From Halictus rubicundus (lineage: Eukaryota; Arthropoda; Insecta; Hymenoptera; Halictidae), in contig NW_027488644.1 in the NCBI RefSeq assembly GCF_050948215.1, positions 682,001 to 746,000 of the forward strand: a stretch of 64,000 bases of DNA, written 5' to 3'. The notes under the pieces are model-generated. The model saw nothing but the letters and a program-made list of their open reading frames with translations. It was not told the DNA's origin and searched no databases. A program made the position numbers and the translations under genes. Shown here one piece after another: positions 14,990-25,789 of this stretch (its first letter is position 1; the number at the start of each line of letters is the position of its first letter).

Positions 14990-15560
14990 TAGGATAGAGA
15001 TAGGATAGGATTGAGGATAGGATAGAATAGAGTACAGGATAGTATAGAGGATAAGATAATATAGAGAATAGGATAGGATAGAGGATAGGACAGAATAGAG
15101 GATTGGATGGGATAAGAGGATACGATACGATAGAGGATAGGATAGCATAGAGGGTAGGATAGAGAATTGGATGGCATAGAGGATACGATACGATACAGGA
15201 TAGAAACAGGATAGAGGATAGGATAGGATAGAGGATAGGATAGGATAGAGGATAGGATAGGATAGAGGATATGATAGGCTAGGATAGAGGATAGGATAGG
15301 ATTGAGGATAGGATAGGAATAGAGTACAGGATAGTATAGAGGATAAGATAATATAGAGAATAGGATAGGATAGAGGATAGGACAGGATAGAGGATAGGAT
15401 AGGGTAGAGGATAGGATAGGATAGAGGATAGCATAGGAGAGAGGATATGATAGGCTAGGATAGAGGGAGTAGGAGTAGGATAGAGGATAGGATAGGATAG
15501 AGGATAGGATAGGATAGAGGGATAGGATAGATAGAGGATATGTAGGCTAGGACTAGGAGG
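14990..15560. repeat. Irregular satellite patch with clustered small indels
   Basis: Several departures from the 2+5n unit rule fall close together: GATAGAGATAGG (one G missing) near 14995, GGGATAAGAGG (extra A) near 15112, GGATAGGAATAGAG near 15313, AGAAACAGG near 15203 where sister copies read AGAACAGG, and CATAGGAGAGAGG near 15435. AGAGGGAGTAGGAGTAGG follows near 15463-15480, then GAGGGATAGG, AGATAGATAGAGG and TGTAGGCTAGGACTAGGAGG at about 15518-15560. Elsewhere such events are isolated. Either this is a poorly polished part of the assembly or a genuinely decayed patch. Confidence 0.7.
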
Positions 15561-16892
15561 ATAGGATAGGATTGAGGATAGGATAGGATAGAGTACAGGA
15601 TAGTATAGAGGATAAGATAATATAGAGAATAGGATAGGATAGAGGATAGGACAGGATAGAGGATAGGATAGGGTAGAGGATAGGATAGGATAGAGGATAG
15701 CATAGGATAGAGGATATGATAAGCTAGGATAGAGGATAGGATAGGATTGAGGATAGGATAGGATAGAGGATAGGATAGGATAGAGTACAGGATAGTATAG
15801 AGGATAAGATAATATAGAGAATAGGATAGGATAGAGGATAGGACAGGATAGAGGATAGGATAGGATAGAGGATAGGATAGGATAGAGGATAGGATGGAGG
15901 ATAGGATAGGATAGAGGATATGATAAGCTAGGATAGAGGATAGGATAGGATAGAGGATACGATACGATAGAGGATAGGATAGGATAGATGATAGGATAGG
16001 ATAGAGGATAGGATAGGATAGAGGATATGATAAGCGAGGATAGAGGATAGGATAGGATTGAGGATAGGATAGGATAGAGGATAGGATAGGATAGAGGATA
16101 GGATAGGATAGAGGATAGGATAGAGGATTGGATAGGATTGAGGATATTATGGGATAGAGGATAGGATAGGATAGGATAGGATAGAGGATAGGATAGGATA
16201 GAGGATATGATAAGGTAGGATAGAGGATAGGATAGGATTGAGGATAGGATAGAATAGAGTACAAGATTGTATAGAGGATAAGATAATGTAGAGAATAGGA
16301 TAGGATAGAGGATAGGACAGGATAGAGGATTGGATGGGATAGAGGATACGATACGATAGAGGATAGGATAGCATAGAGGGTAGGATAGACAATTGGATGG
16401 CATAGAGGATACGATACGATACAGGATAGAACAGGATAGAGGATAGGATAGGATAGAGGATAGGATGGAGGATAGGATAGGATAGAGGATATGATAAGCT
16501 AGGATAGAGGATAGGATAGGATAGAGGATAGGATAGTATAGAGAATAGAATAGGATAGAGGATAGGATAGGATTGAGGATAGGATAGGATAGATGATAGG
16601 ATAGAGGTTTGGATAGGATAGAGAATACGATACGATAGAGGATAGGATAGGATAGATGATAGGATAGGATAGAGGATAGGATAGGATAGAGGATATGATA
16701 AGCTAGGATAGAGGATAGGATAGGATTGAGGATAGGATAGGATAGAGGATAGGATAGGATAGAGGATAGGAGAGAGGATTGGATAGGATTGAGGATATTA
16801 TGGGATAGAGGATAGGATAGGATAGGATAGGATAGAGGATAGGATAGGATAGAGGATATGATAAGGTAGGATAGAGGATAGGATAGGATTGA

Positions 16893-17452
16893 GGATAGGA
16901 TAGAATAGAGTACAGGATAGTATAGAGGATAAGATAATATAGAGAATAGGATAGGATAGAGGATAGGACAGGATAGAGGATTGGATGGGATAGAGGATAC
17001 GATACGATAGAGGATAGGATAGCATAGAGGGTAGGATAGAGAATTGGATGGCATAGAGGATACGATACGATACAGGATAGAACAGGATAGAGGATAGGAT
17101 AGGATAGAGGATAGGATAGGATAGAGGATAGGATAGGATAGAGGATAGGATAGGATAGAGGATATGATAGGCTAGGATAGAGGATAGGATAGGATTGAGG
17201 ATAGGATAGGATAGAGTACAGGATAGTATAGAGGATAAGATAATATAGAGAATAGGATAGGATAGAGGATAGGACAGGATGGCGGATAGGATAGGATAGA
17301 GTACAGGATAGTATAGAGGATAAGATAATATAGAGAATAGGATAGGATAGAGGATAGGACAGGATAGAGGATAGGATAGGGTAGAGGATAGGATAGGATA
17401 GAGGATAGCATAGGATAGAGGATATGATAAGCTAGGATAGAGGATAGGATAG
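16893..17452. repeat. ~560-bp segment, copy 1 of 3
   Basis: Matches ~19375-19934 with a constant offset of 2482 bp, and a third copy around 20602-21178 (offset 3709, becoming 3726 through one extra 17-bp unit). Landmarks are GAATTGGATGGCATAGAGG at 17041, 19523 and 20750, followed by GATACAGGATAGAACAGG. Confidence 0.8.
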
Positions 17453-17544
17453 GATTGAGGATAGGATAGGATAGAGGATAGGATAGGATAGAGGATAGGA
17501 TAGAGGATTGGATAGGATTGAGGATATTATGGGATAGAGGATAG

Positions 17545-18694
17545 GATAGGATAGGATAGGATAGAGGATAGGATAGTACATAGAATAGAATTGGATAGAG
17601 GATAGGATAGGATTGAGGATAGGATAGGATAGAGGATATGATAAGCTAGGATAGAGGATAGGATAGGATAGAGGATAGGACAGGATAGAGGATAGGATAG
17701 GATAGAGGATAGGATAGGATAGGATGGAGGATAGGATAGGATAGAGTATAGGATAGGATAGAGAATAGAATACGATAGAGGATAGGATAGGATAGAGGAT
17801 AGGATAGTATAGAGAATAGAATAGGATAGAGGATAGGATAGGATTGAGGATAGGATAGGATAGATGATAGGATAGAGGATTGGATAGGATAGAGGATATG
17901 ATAGGATAGAGGATAGGATAGGATAGAGGATAGGATAGGATAGAGGATAGGATAGGATGGAGGATAGGATGGAGGATAGGATAGGATAGAGGATAGGATA
18001 CGATAGAGGATAGGATAGTATAGAGAATAGAATAGGATAGAGGATAGGATAGGATTGAGGATAGGATAGGATAGATGATAGGATAGAGGTTTGGATAGGA
18101 TAGAGGATAGGATAGGATAGACGATAGGATAGGGGATTGGATAGGATAGAGGATATGATAGGATAGAGGATAGGATAGGATAGAGGATAGGATAGGACAG
18201 AGGATAGGATAGGATAAAGGATAGGATAGGGTAGAGGATAAGATACGATAGAGGATAGGATAGGATAGAGTACAGGATAGTATAGAGGATAAGATAATAT
18301 AGAGAATAGGATATTATAGAGGATAGGACAGGATGGAGGATAGGATAGGATAGAGTACAGGATAGTATAGAGGATAAGATAATATAGAGAATAGGATAGG
18401 ATAGACGATAGGACAGGATAGAGGATAGGATAGGATAGAGGATAGGATAGGATGGAGGATAGGATGGAGGATAGGATTGGATAGAGGATATGATAAGCTA
18501 GGATAGAGGATAGGATATGATAGAGGATAGGATAGTATAGAGAATAGAAAAGGATAGAGGATAGGATAGGATTGAGGATAGGATAGGATAGATGATAGGA
18601 TAGAGGTTTGGATAGGATAGAGGATACGATACGATAGAGGATAGGATAGGATAGATGATAGGATAGGATAGAGGATAGGATAGGATAGAGGATA
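17545..18694. repeat. Paralogous block containing the empty insertion site
   Basis: This block is the uninserted relative of the retrotransposon locus. 17545-18363 corresponds to ~21198-22016 (offset 3653) and 18364-18694 corresponds to 22943-23273 (offset 4579). The offset difference of 926 bp equals the 907-bp insert plus its 19-bp target duplication. Shared private variants include TAGAATAGAATTGG at 17581 and 21234, and GAATAGAAAAGG at 18542 and 23121. Within the left part one 17-bp unit is lost near 21300 and compensated elsewhere. The empty site is 18363/18364. Confidence 0.88.
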
Positions 18695-19374
18695 GGATAG
18701 GATAGAGGATAGGATAGGACAGAGGATAGGATAGGATAAAGGATAGGATAGGGTAGAGGATAAGATACGATAGAGGATAGGATAGGATAGAGTACAGGAT
18801 AGTATAGAGGATAAGATAATATAGAGAATAGGATATTATAGAGGATAGGACAGGATGGAGGATAGGATAGGATAGAGTACAGGAAAGTATAGAGGATAAG
18901 ATAATATAGAGAATAGGATAGGATAGAGGATATGACAGGATAGAGGATAGGATACGATAGAGGATAGGATAGGATGGAGGATAGGATGGAGGATAGGATA
19001 GGATAGAGGATATGATAATCTAGGATAGAGGATAGGATAGGATAGAGGATAGGATAGTATAGAGAATAGAATAGGATAGAGGATAGGATAGGATTGAGGA
19101 TAGGATAGGATAGATGATAGGATAGAGGTTTGGATAGGATAGAGGATACGATACGATAGAGGATAGGATAGGATAGATGATAGGATAGGATAGAGGATAG
19201 GATAGGATAGAGGATATGATAAGCTAGGATAGAGGATAGGATAGGATTGAGGATAGGATAGGATAGAGGATAGGATAGGATAGAGGATAGGATAGAGGAT
19301 TGGATAGGATTGAGGATATTATGGGATAGAGGATAGGATAGGATAGGATAGGATAGAGGATAGGATAGGATAGT

Positions 19375-19934
19375 GGATAGGATAGAATAGAGTACAGGAT
19401 AGTATAGAGGATAAGATAATATAGAGAATAGGATAGGATAGAGGATAGGACAGGATAGAGGATTGGATGGGATAGAGGATACGATACGATAGAGGATAGG
19501 ATAGCATAGAGGGTAGGATAGAGAATTGGATGGCATAGAGGATACGATACGATACAGGATAGAACAGGATAGAGGATAGGATAGGATAGAGGATAGGATA
19601 GGATAGAGGATAGGATAGGATAGAGGATAGGATAGGATAGAGGATATGATAGGCTAGGATAGAGGATAGGATAGGATTGAGGATAGGATAGGATAGAGTA
19701 CAGGATAGTATAGAGGATAAGATAATATAGAGAATAGGATAGGATAGAGGATAGGACAGGATGGCGGATAGGATAGGATAGAGTACAGGATAGTATAGAG
19801 GATAAGATAATATAGAGAATAGGATAGGATAGAGGATAGGACAGGATAGAGGATAGGATAGGGTAGAGGATAGGATAGGATAGAGGATAGCATAGGATAG
19901 AGGATATGATAAGCTAGGATAGAGGATAGGATAG
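19375..19934. repeat. ~560-bp segment, copy 2 of 3
   Basis: Direct copy of ~16893-17452. The match breaks at ~19935, where this copy reads GGATAGGGTAGAGG and copy 1 reads GGATAGGATTGAGG. To its left it carries TAGTGGATAGG in place of the GATTGAGG run of the other copies. Confidence 0.8.
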
Positions 19935-21997
19935 GGTAGAGGATAGGATAGGATAGAGGATAGCATAGGATAGAGGATATGATAAGCTAGGATAGAGGAT
20001 AGGATAGGATTGAGGATAGGATAGGATAGAGGATAGGATAGGATAGAGTACAGGATAGTATAGAGGATAAGATAATATAGAGAATAGGATAGGATAGAGG
20101 ATAGGACAGGATAGAGGATAGGATAGGATAGAGGATAGGATAGGATAGAGGATAGGATGGAGGATAGGATAGGATAGAGGATATGATAAGCTAGGATAGA
20201 GGATAGGATAGGATAGAGGATAGGATAGTATAGAGAATAGAATAGGATAGAGGATAGGATAGGATTGAGGATAGGATAGGATAGATGATAGGATAGAGGT
20301 TTGGATAGGATAGAGGATACGATACGATAGAGGATAGGATAGGATAGATGATAGGATAGGATAGAGGATAGGATAGGATAGAGGATATGATAAGCGAGGA
20401 TAGAGGATAGGATAGGATTGAGGATAGGATAGGATAGAGGATAGGATAGGATAGAGGATAGGATAGGATAGAGGATAGGATAGAGGATTGGATAGGATTG
20501 AGGATATTATGGGATAGAGGATAGGATAGGATAGGATAGGATAGAGGATAGGATAGGATAGAGGATATGATAAGGTAGGATAGAGGATAGGATAGGATTG
20601 AGGATAGGATAGAATAGAGTACAGGATAGTATAGAGGATAAGATAATATAGAGAATAGGATAGGATAGAGGATAGGACAGGATAGAGGATTGGATGGGAT
20701 AGAGGATACGATACGATAGAGGATAGGATAGCATAGAGGGTAGGATAGAGAATTGGATGGCATAGAGGATACGATACGATACAGGATAGAACAGGATAGA
20801 GGATAGGATAGGATAGAGGATAGGATAGGATAGAGGATAGGATAGGATAGAGGATAGGATAGGATAGAGGATAGGATAGGATAGAGGATATGATAGGCTA
20901 GGATAGAGGATAGGATAGGATTGAGGATAGGATAGGATAGAGTACAGGATAGTATAGAGGATAAGATAATATAGAGAATAGGATAGGATAGAGGATAGGA
21001 CAGGATGGCGGATAGGATAGGATAGAGTACAGGATAGTATAGAGGATAAGATAATATAGAGAATAGGATAGGATAGAGGATAGGACAGGATAGAGGATAG
21101 GATAGGGTAGAGGATAGGATAGGATAGAGGATAGCATAGGATAGAGGATATGATAAGCTAGGATAGAGGATAGGATAGGATTGAGGATAGGATAGGATAG
21201 AGGATAGGATAGGATAGAGGATAGGATAGTATATAGAATAGAATTGGATAGAGGATAGGATAGGATTGAGGATAGGATAGGATAGAGGATATGATAAGCT
21301 AGGATAGAGGATAGGACAGGATAGAGGATAGGATAGGATAGAGGATAGGATAGGATAGGATGGAGGATAGGATAGGATAGAGTATAGGATAGGATAGAGA
21401 ATAGAATACGATAGAGGATAGGATAGGACAGAGGATAGGATAGTATAGAGAATAGAATAGGATAGAGGATAGGATAGGATTGAGGATAGGATAGGATAGA
21501 TGATAGGATAGAGGATTGAATAGGATAGAGGATATGATAGGATAGAGGATAGGATAGGATAGAGGATAGGATAGGATAGAGGATAGGATAGGATGGAGGA
21601 TAGGATGGAGGATAGGATAGGATAGAGGATAGGATACGATAGAGGATAGGATAGTATAGAGAATAGAATAGGATAGAGGATAGGATAGGATTGAGGATAG
21701 GATAGGATAGATGATAGGATAGAGGTTTGGATAGGATAGAGGATAGGATAGGATAGACGATAGGATAGGGGATTGGATAGGATAGAGGATATGATAGGAT
21801 AGAGGATAGGATAGGATAGAGGATAGGATAGGATAGAGGATAGGATAGGACAGAGGATAGGATAGGATAAAGGATAGGATAGGGTAGAGGATAAGATACG
21901 ATAGAGGATAGGATAGGATAGAGTACAGGATAGTATAGAGGATAAGATAATATAGAGAATAGGATATTATAGAGGATAGGACAGGATGGAGGATAGG

Positions 21998-22016
21998 ATA
22001 GGATAGAGTACAGGAT
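21998..22016. repeat. Target-site duplication, left copy (19 bp)
   Basis: ATAGGATAGAGTACAGGAT directly abuts the first base of the GC-rich insert. The same 19 bp follows the poly(A) tract at 22924-22942. The first A cannot be distinguished from the A tract, so the duplication is 18 or 19 bp. It lies at the start of a 51-bp cassette; joining left flank to right flank through one copy regenerates the cassette seen elsewhere. Confidence 0.92.
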
Positions 22017-22502
22017 GATAGCCTTCCCGGGACGAGGGAGGGCGAGAGGCGGGCCGTTCGGGCCATACTCCCGGTGTTCGATCAATGGAACAGGGGATGG
22101 ATGGGTCATAGGGTCTCCTACCGTGTGACGCAGGTGATGAGCGGGCACGGGTGCTTCGGCGACTACCTGTGTCGCATCGGGAGGGAGACCGAGGAGGCGT
22201 GTCACCACTGCGGCGAGCCGCGGGACACGGCGCAACACACTCTGGAGGAGTGTCCGGCATGGGGGGGAGAGCGCCGTGCCCTGCGGCGCGCGGTGGGCCA
22301 CGACCTCTCGCTCCCGGCTGTCGTCGCTGCGGCAGCCGGTGGCGAGGAGGCGTGGAGGGGGTTCGCTTCCTTCTGCGAGCGGGTTATGCTGCGGAAGGAG
22401 GCTGCGGAACGGGATCGGGAGCGTAATCACGATCCCGGCCGAAGGTGGGGGAGGCGGCGCAGGGTACGCCCCGGGGGCGTACCCCCGTTGCGACGCCTCT
22501 GA
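22017..22502 (+). pseudogene. C-terminal remnant of retrotransposon ORF2 (reverse transcriptase protein), 161 codons
   Basis: The frame is open from the 5' junction (first codon GAT) to the TGA at 22500-22502 with no internal stop or frameshift. An in-frame TAG lies just upstream in the satellite (21999-22001), so there is no fusion. The truncation left no native start; the GTG at 22074 is only an internal Val codon. By residue from the junction: a basic segment; W24, W28 and H31; a QVMSGHGCFGDYL stretch (39-51); then a zinc knuckle C62-x2-C65-x8-H74-x4-C79 followed by P80 and W82; then an Arg/Ala/Glu-rich tail ending in an Arg-rich stretch. In R1-like proteins this post-RT CCHC region is thought to bind RNA or target DNA. 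The intact frame suggests a fairly young insertion. The reverse-transcriptase domain is missing, so it can encode no enzyme. Confidence 0.88.
22462..22484 (+). repeat. 11-bp perfect inverted repeat near the end of the ORF
   Basis: Arms GGGTACGCCCC (22462-22472) and GGGGCGTACCC (22474-22484) are exact reverse complements around a single G. The repeat lies 16 bp before the stop codon. With a one-base centre it would form a cruciform or an intermolecular duplex more readily than a tight RNA hairpin. Its function is unknown. Confidence 0.85.
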
Positions 22503-22805
22503 CGCGAGCGGGGACGCCCTTGATGATCTCGAGGCGGGGGATCGGATATCCCCTTACACTCGGTCACCAACGGCGTCCTCGGAGGCCGCCGGGCATCTCG
22601 AGCGGGGGCTCGGATGCTCATCGGGCGGCCTAACAGGGGGGAAGGCGCCACGTCGTCCGTTGCGTGGTGCCTTCGGATAGAGTAGGTACGGGAGGGGGCC
22701 GCGTCCCCACCTGGGTGGTATGCTAAGGCGGGGGCACACCGGATTACAATGCGCGCGCAGAGCACGGGTGCCCCCAGGAGTCTAGGGACGGACGGGGAGG
22801 AGTTA

Positions 22806-22848
22806 GTGGGTATACTCGGCGTTGCACCAACCAGCCGAGGAGTCCCAC
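22806..22848 (+). other. 3' UTR stem-loop with symmetric 4x4 internal loop
   Basis: The outer stem pairs GTGGG (22806-22810) with CCCAC (22844-22848). The inner stem pairs CTCGGC (22815-22820) with GCCGAG (22834-22839). Four unpaired bases lie on each side between the stems (TATA and GAGT), with a 13-nt apical loop. Eleven perfect Watson-Crick pairs in nested order are unlikely by chance in 43 nt. It sits about 60 nt upstream of the A tract, so it is a candidate template-recognition element. Confidence 0.75.
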
Positions 22849-22852
22849 ATAA

Positions 22853-22882
22853 CCCGGACCACCCCCCCCGGGGGGGTTCGGG
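22853..22882 (+). other. C8/G7 hairpin just upstream of the poly(A) tract
   Basis: C8 (22862-22869) is followed directly by G7 (22870-22876). An outer CCCG (22853-22856) pairs with CGGG (22879-22882) across an unequal internal loop. As DNA it is a near-palindromic C-run/G-run. It lies about 26 nt before the A tract and directly follows the 4x4-loop hairpin. Confidence 0.75.
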
Positions 22883-22908
22883 TATCCGTAACGAGATTAC
22901 CTCCTCGG

Positions 22909-22923
22909 AAAAAAAAAAAAAAA
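22909..22923 (+). other. Retrotransposon poly(A) tract
   Basis: An unbroken A run at 22909-22924 terminates the element; the last A is assigned to the target duplication. Its position on the + strand fixes the element's orientation. A pure A run with no interruption suggests limited decay since insertion. Confidence 0.93.
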
Positions 22924-22942
22924 ATAGGATAGAGTACAGGAT
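22924..22942. repeat. Target-site duplication, right copy (19 bp)
   Basis: Identical over 19 bp to 21998-22016. It continues into AGTATAGAGGATAAGATA, the remainder of the interrupted 51-bp cassette. The same cassette then carries the variant ATAATAAAGAGAATAGG (22959 onward) in place of the usual ATAATATAGAGAATAGG. Confidence 0.92.
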
Positions 22943-23273
22943 AGTATAGAGGATAAGATAATAAAGAGAATAGGATAGGATAGAGGATAGGACAGGATAG
23001 AGGATAGGATAGGATAGAGGATAGGATAGGATGGAGGATAGGATGGAGGATAGGATAGGATAGAGGATATGATAAGCTAGGATAGAGGATAGGATATAAT
23101 AGAGGATAGGATAGTATAGAGAATAGAAAAGGATAGAGGATAGGATAGGATTGAGGATAGGATAGGATAGATGATAGGATAGAGGTTTGGATAGGATAGA
23201 GGATACGATACGATAGAGGATAGGATAGGATAGATGATAGGATAGGATAGAGGATAGGATAGGATAGAGGATA

Positions 23274-25789
23274 TGATAAGCTAGGATAGAGGATAGGATA
23301 GGATTGAGGATAGGATAGGATAGAGGATAGGATAGGATAGAGGATAGGATAGGATAGAGGATAGGATAGAGGATTGGATAGGATTGAGGATATTATGGGA
23401 TAGAGGATAGGATAGGATAGGATAGGATAGAGGATAGGATAGTATAGAGGATATGATAAGCTAGGATAGAGGATAGGATAGGATTGAGGTTAGGATAGAA
23501 TAGAGTACAGGATAGTATAGAGGATAAGATAATATAGAGAATAGGATAGGATAGAGGATAGGACAGGATAGAGGATAGGATAGGATAGAGGATAGGATAG
23601 GATAGAGGATAGGATAGGATAGATGATAGGATAGAGGATTGGATAGGATAGAGGATACGATACGATAGAGGATAAGATAGGATAGAGGGTAGGATAGAGA
23701 ATTGGATAAGGATAGAGGATAATATGGGATAGAGGATAGGATAGGATAGGATAGGATAGAGGATAAGATAGGATATATGATATTATAGGATGGAGGATAC
23801 GATATTATAGAGGATAGGATAGGGTAGAGAATAGGATAAGATAGAGGATAGGATAGGGTAGAGGATAGGATAAGATAGAGGATAGGATAGAATAGAGTAC
23901 AGGATAGTATAGAGGATAAGATAATATAGAGAATAGGATAGGATAGATGATAGGACATGATAGAGGATAAGATAGGATAGAGGGTAGGATAGAGAATTGG
24001 ATAAGGATAGAGGATACGATACGATAGAGGATAGGATAGGATAGAGGATGGGATAGGACAGAGGATAGGATAGGATAGAGGATAGAATAGGATAGAGGAT
24101 AGGATAGGATAGAGGATGGGATAGGATAGAGGATAGGATAGTATAGAGAATAGAATAGGCTAGAGGATAGGATAGGACAGAGGATAGGATAGGACAGAGG
24201 ATAGGATAGGATAGAGGGGAGGATAGGATAGAGGATAGGATAGGATAGAGTACAGGATAGTATAGAGGATAAGATAATATAGAGAATATAATAGGTTAGA
24301 GGATTGGACAGGACAGAGGATAGGATAGGACAGAGGATAGGATAGGATAGAGGAGAGGATAGGATAGACGATAGGATAGGATAGAGTACAGGATAGTATA
24401 GAGGATAAGATAATATAGAGAATAGGATAGGATAGAGGATAGGACAGGATAGAGGATAGGATAGGATGGAGGATAGGATAGGATAGGATGGAGGATAGGA
24501 TAGGATAGAGTACAGGATAGGATAGAGAATAGAATACGATAGAGGATAGGATAGGATAGAGGATAGGATAGTATAGAGAATAGAATAGGATAGAGGATAG
24601 GATAGGATTGAGGATAGGATAGGATAGATGATAGGATAGAGGATTGGATGGGATAGAGGATACGATACGATAGAGGATAGGATAGGATAGAGGGTAGGAT
24701 AGAGAATTGGATGGCATAGAGGATACGATATGATACAGGATAGGATAGGATAGAGGATAGGATAGGATAGAGGATAGGATAGGATAGAGGATAGGATAGG
24801 ATAGACGATAGGATAGGGGATTGGATAGGATAGAGGATATGATAGGATAGAGGATAGGATAGGATAGAGGATAGGATAGGTCTAGAGGATAGGATAGGAC
24901 AGAGGATAGGATAGGATAGAGGATAGGATAGGGTAGAGGATAAGATACGATAGAGGATAGGATAGGATAGAGTACAGGATAGTATAGAGGATAAGATAAT
25001 ATAGAGAATAGGATAGGATAGAGGATAGGACAGGATGGAGGATAGGATAGGATAGAGTACAGGATAGTATAGAGGATAAGATAATATAGAGAATAGGATA
25101 GGATAGAGGATAGGACAGGATAGAGGATAGGATAGGATAGAGGATAGGATAGGATGGAGGATAGGATGGAGGATAGGATAGGATAGAGGATAGGATAGGA
25201 TAGAGGATAGGATAGTATAGAGAATAGAATAGGATAGAGGATAGGATAGTATTGAGGATAGGATAGGATAGATGATAGGATAGAGGTTTGGATAGGATAG
25301 AGGATACGATACGATAGAGGATAGGATAGGATAGAGGATAGGATAGGATAGAGGATAGGATAGGATAGAGGATATGATAAGCTAGGATAGAGGATAGGAT
25401 AGGATAGAGGATAGGACAGGATAGAGGATAGGATAGGATAGAGGATAGGATAGGATAGGATGGAGGATACGATAGGATAGAGTATAGGATAGGATAGAGA
25501 ATAGAATACGATAGAGGATAGGATAGGATAGAGGATAGGATAGTATAGAGAATAGAATAGGATAGAGGATAGGATAGGATTGAGGATAGGATAGGATAGA
25601 TGATAGGATAGAGGATTGGATGGGATAGAGGATACGATACGATAGAGGATAGGATAATATAGAGGGTAGGATAGAGAATTGGATGGCATAGAGGATACGA
25701 TACGATACAGGATAGGATAGGATAGAGGATAGGATAGGATAGAGGATAGGATAGGATAGAGGATATGATAGGATAGAGGATAGGATAGG
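23274..25789. repeat. Satellite, mosaic region right of the retrotransposon
   Basis: Ordinary array beyond the point (18695/23274) where similarity to the paralogous empty-site block ends. It has several copies of the 51-bp cassette and of the TGGCATAGAGG and GGGGATTGGATAGG variants also typical of 13-22 kb. No gene is seen; the 509-codon minus-strand open stretch here is a satellite artefact. Confidence 0.85.

Larger units (their letters stand above)
12228..17544. repeat. Satellite, mosaic region with few long copies
   Basis: Tandem array of the same 17-mer family. It contains cassettes rare to its left, notably TGGCATAGAGG (first near 13430) and GGGGATTGGATAGG. No gene is seen. Part of it (about 14990-15560) carries an unusual cluster of one-base indels, listed separately. 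The apparent minus-strand open frames here, up to 591 codons, are satellite artefacts. Confidence 0.85.
1..22016. repeat. 17-bp GGATA-family satellite array, left part
   Basis: Uninterrupted tandem array. The consensus unit is GAGGATAGGATAGGATA (17 bp), made of GA plus three GGATA pentamers; 12-, 22- and 27-bp forms with two, four or five pentamers are interspersed. The + strand is purine-rich and almost C-free; C appears only in variant units (TACGATACG, GTACAGG, GGACAGG, AAGCTAGG). The GATAG of nearly every unit puts TAG stops through the + strand, while the complementary strand is nearly stop-free, which creates long spurious open frames. No unique sequence, gene or RNA gene is visible inside. 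The array ends at the retrotransposon insertion and resumes after it in the same orientation. Confidence 0.98.
22503..22908 (+). other. Retrotransposon 3' untranslated region
   Basis: About 400 nt between the ORF stop and the A tract. The other open frames across it, on both strands, are GC-rich shadows without recognisable domains. No AATAAA signal precedes the A tract. The last ~100 nt hold two strong hairpins, annotated separately. In R1/SART-type elements the 3' UTR is what the reverse transcriptase recognises; applying that here is inference. Confidence 0.8.
22017..22923 (+). mobile_element. 5'-truncated non-LTR retrotransposon, R1/Jockey-like, with poly(A) tail
   Basis: A 907-bp GC-rich island inside the satellite. 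It has the hallmarks of target-primed reverse transcription: 5' truncation inside the coding region, a 3' UTR, a terminal A tract and a 19-bp target duplication. The coding remnant is the C-terminal tail of an ORF2-type protein with a post-RT CCHC knuckle, typical of R1-clade and related Jockey-superfamily elements of arthropods. The endonuclease, all reverse-transcriptase motifs and the 5' UTR are absent; full-length relatives are usually about 5-6 kb, so this copy is dead. Clade assignment rests on motif appearance only. It is the only dispersed element found in the window. Confidence 0.92.

Noticed and set aside
20898..22430. Minus-strand frame with a distinct N-terminal part followed by the satellite peptide
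   Set aside because: The N-terminal part is the antisense of the retrotransposon ORF and the rest is satellite; the sense frame carries the recognisable zinc knuckle.
22862..22876. Rho-independent terminator
   Set aside because: The C8/G7 hairpin is not followed by a T run on the sense strand; what follows is a retrotransposon poly(A) tract in a eukaryotic context.
22017..22923. R2-type element or host gene fragment
   Set aside because: The target is not 28S rDNA, and the terminal A tract with a 19-bp target duplication and the CCHC spacing fit an APE-type R1/Jockey-like element better. No intron or host domain is visible.
22151..22949. Other short frames on both strands within the GC-rich island
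   Set aside because: GC-rich shadow frames without recognisable domains. They overlap the ORF2 remnant or cross the stop and 3' UTR, and one runs through the A tract into satellite.
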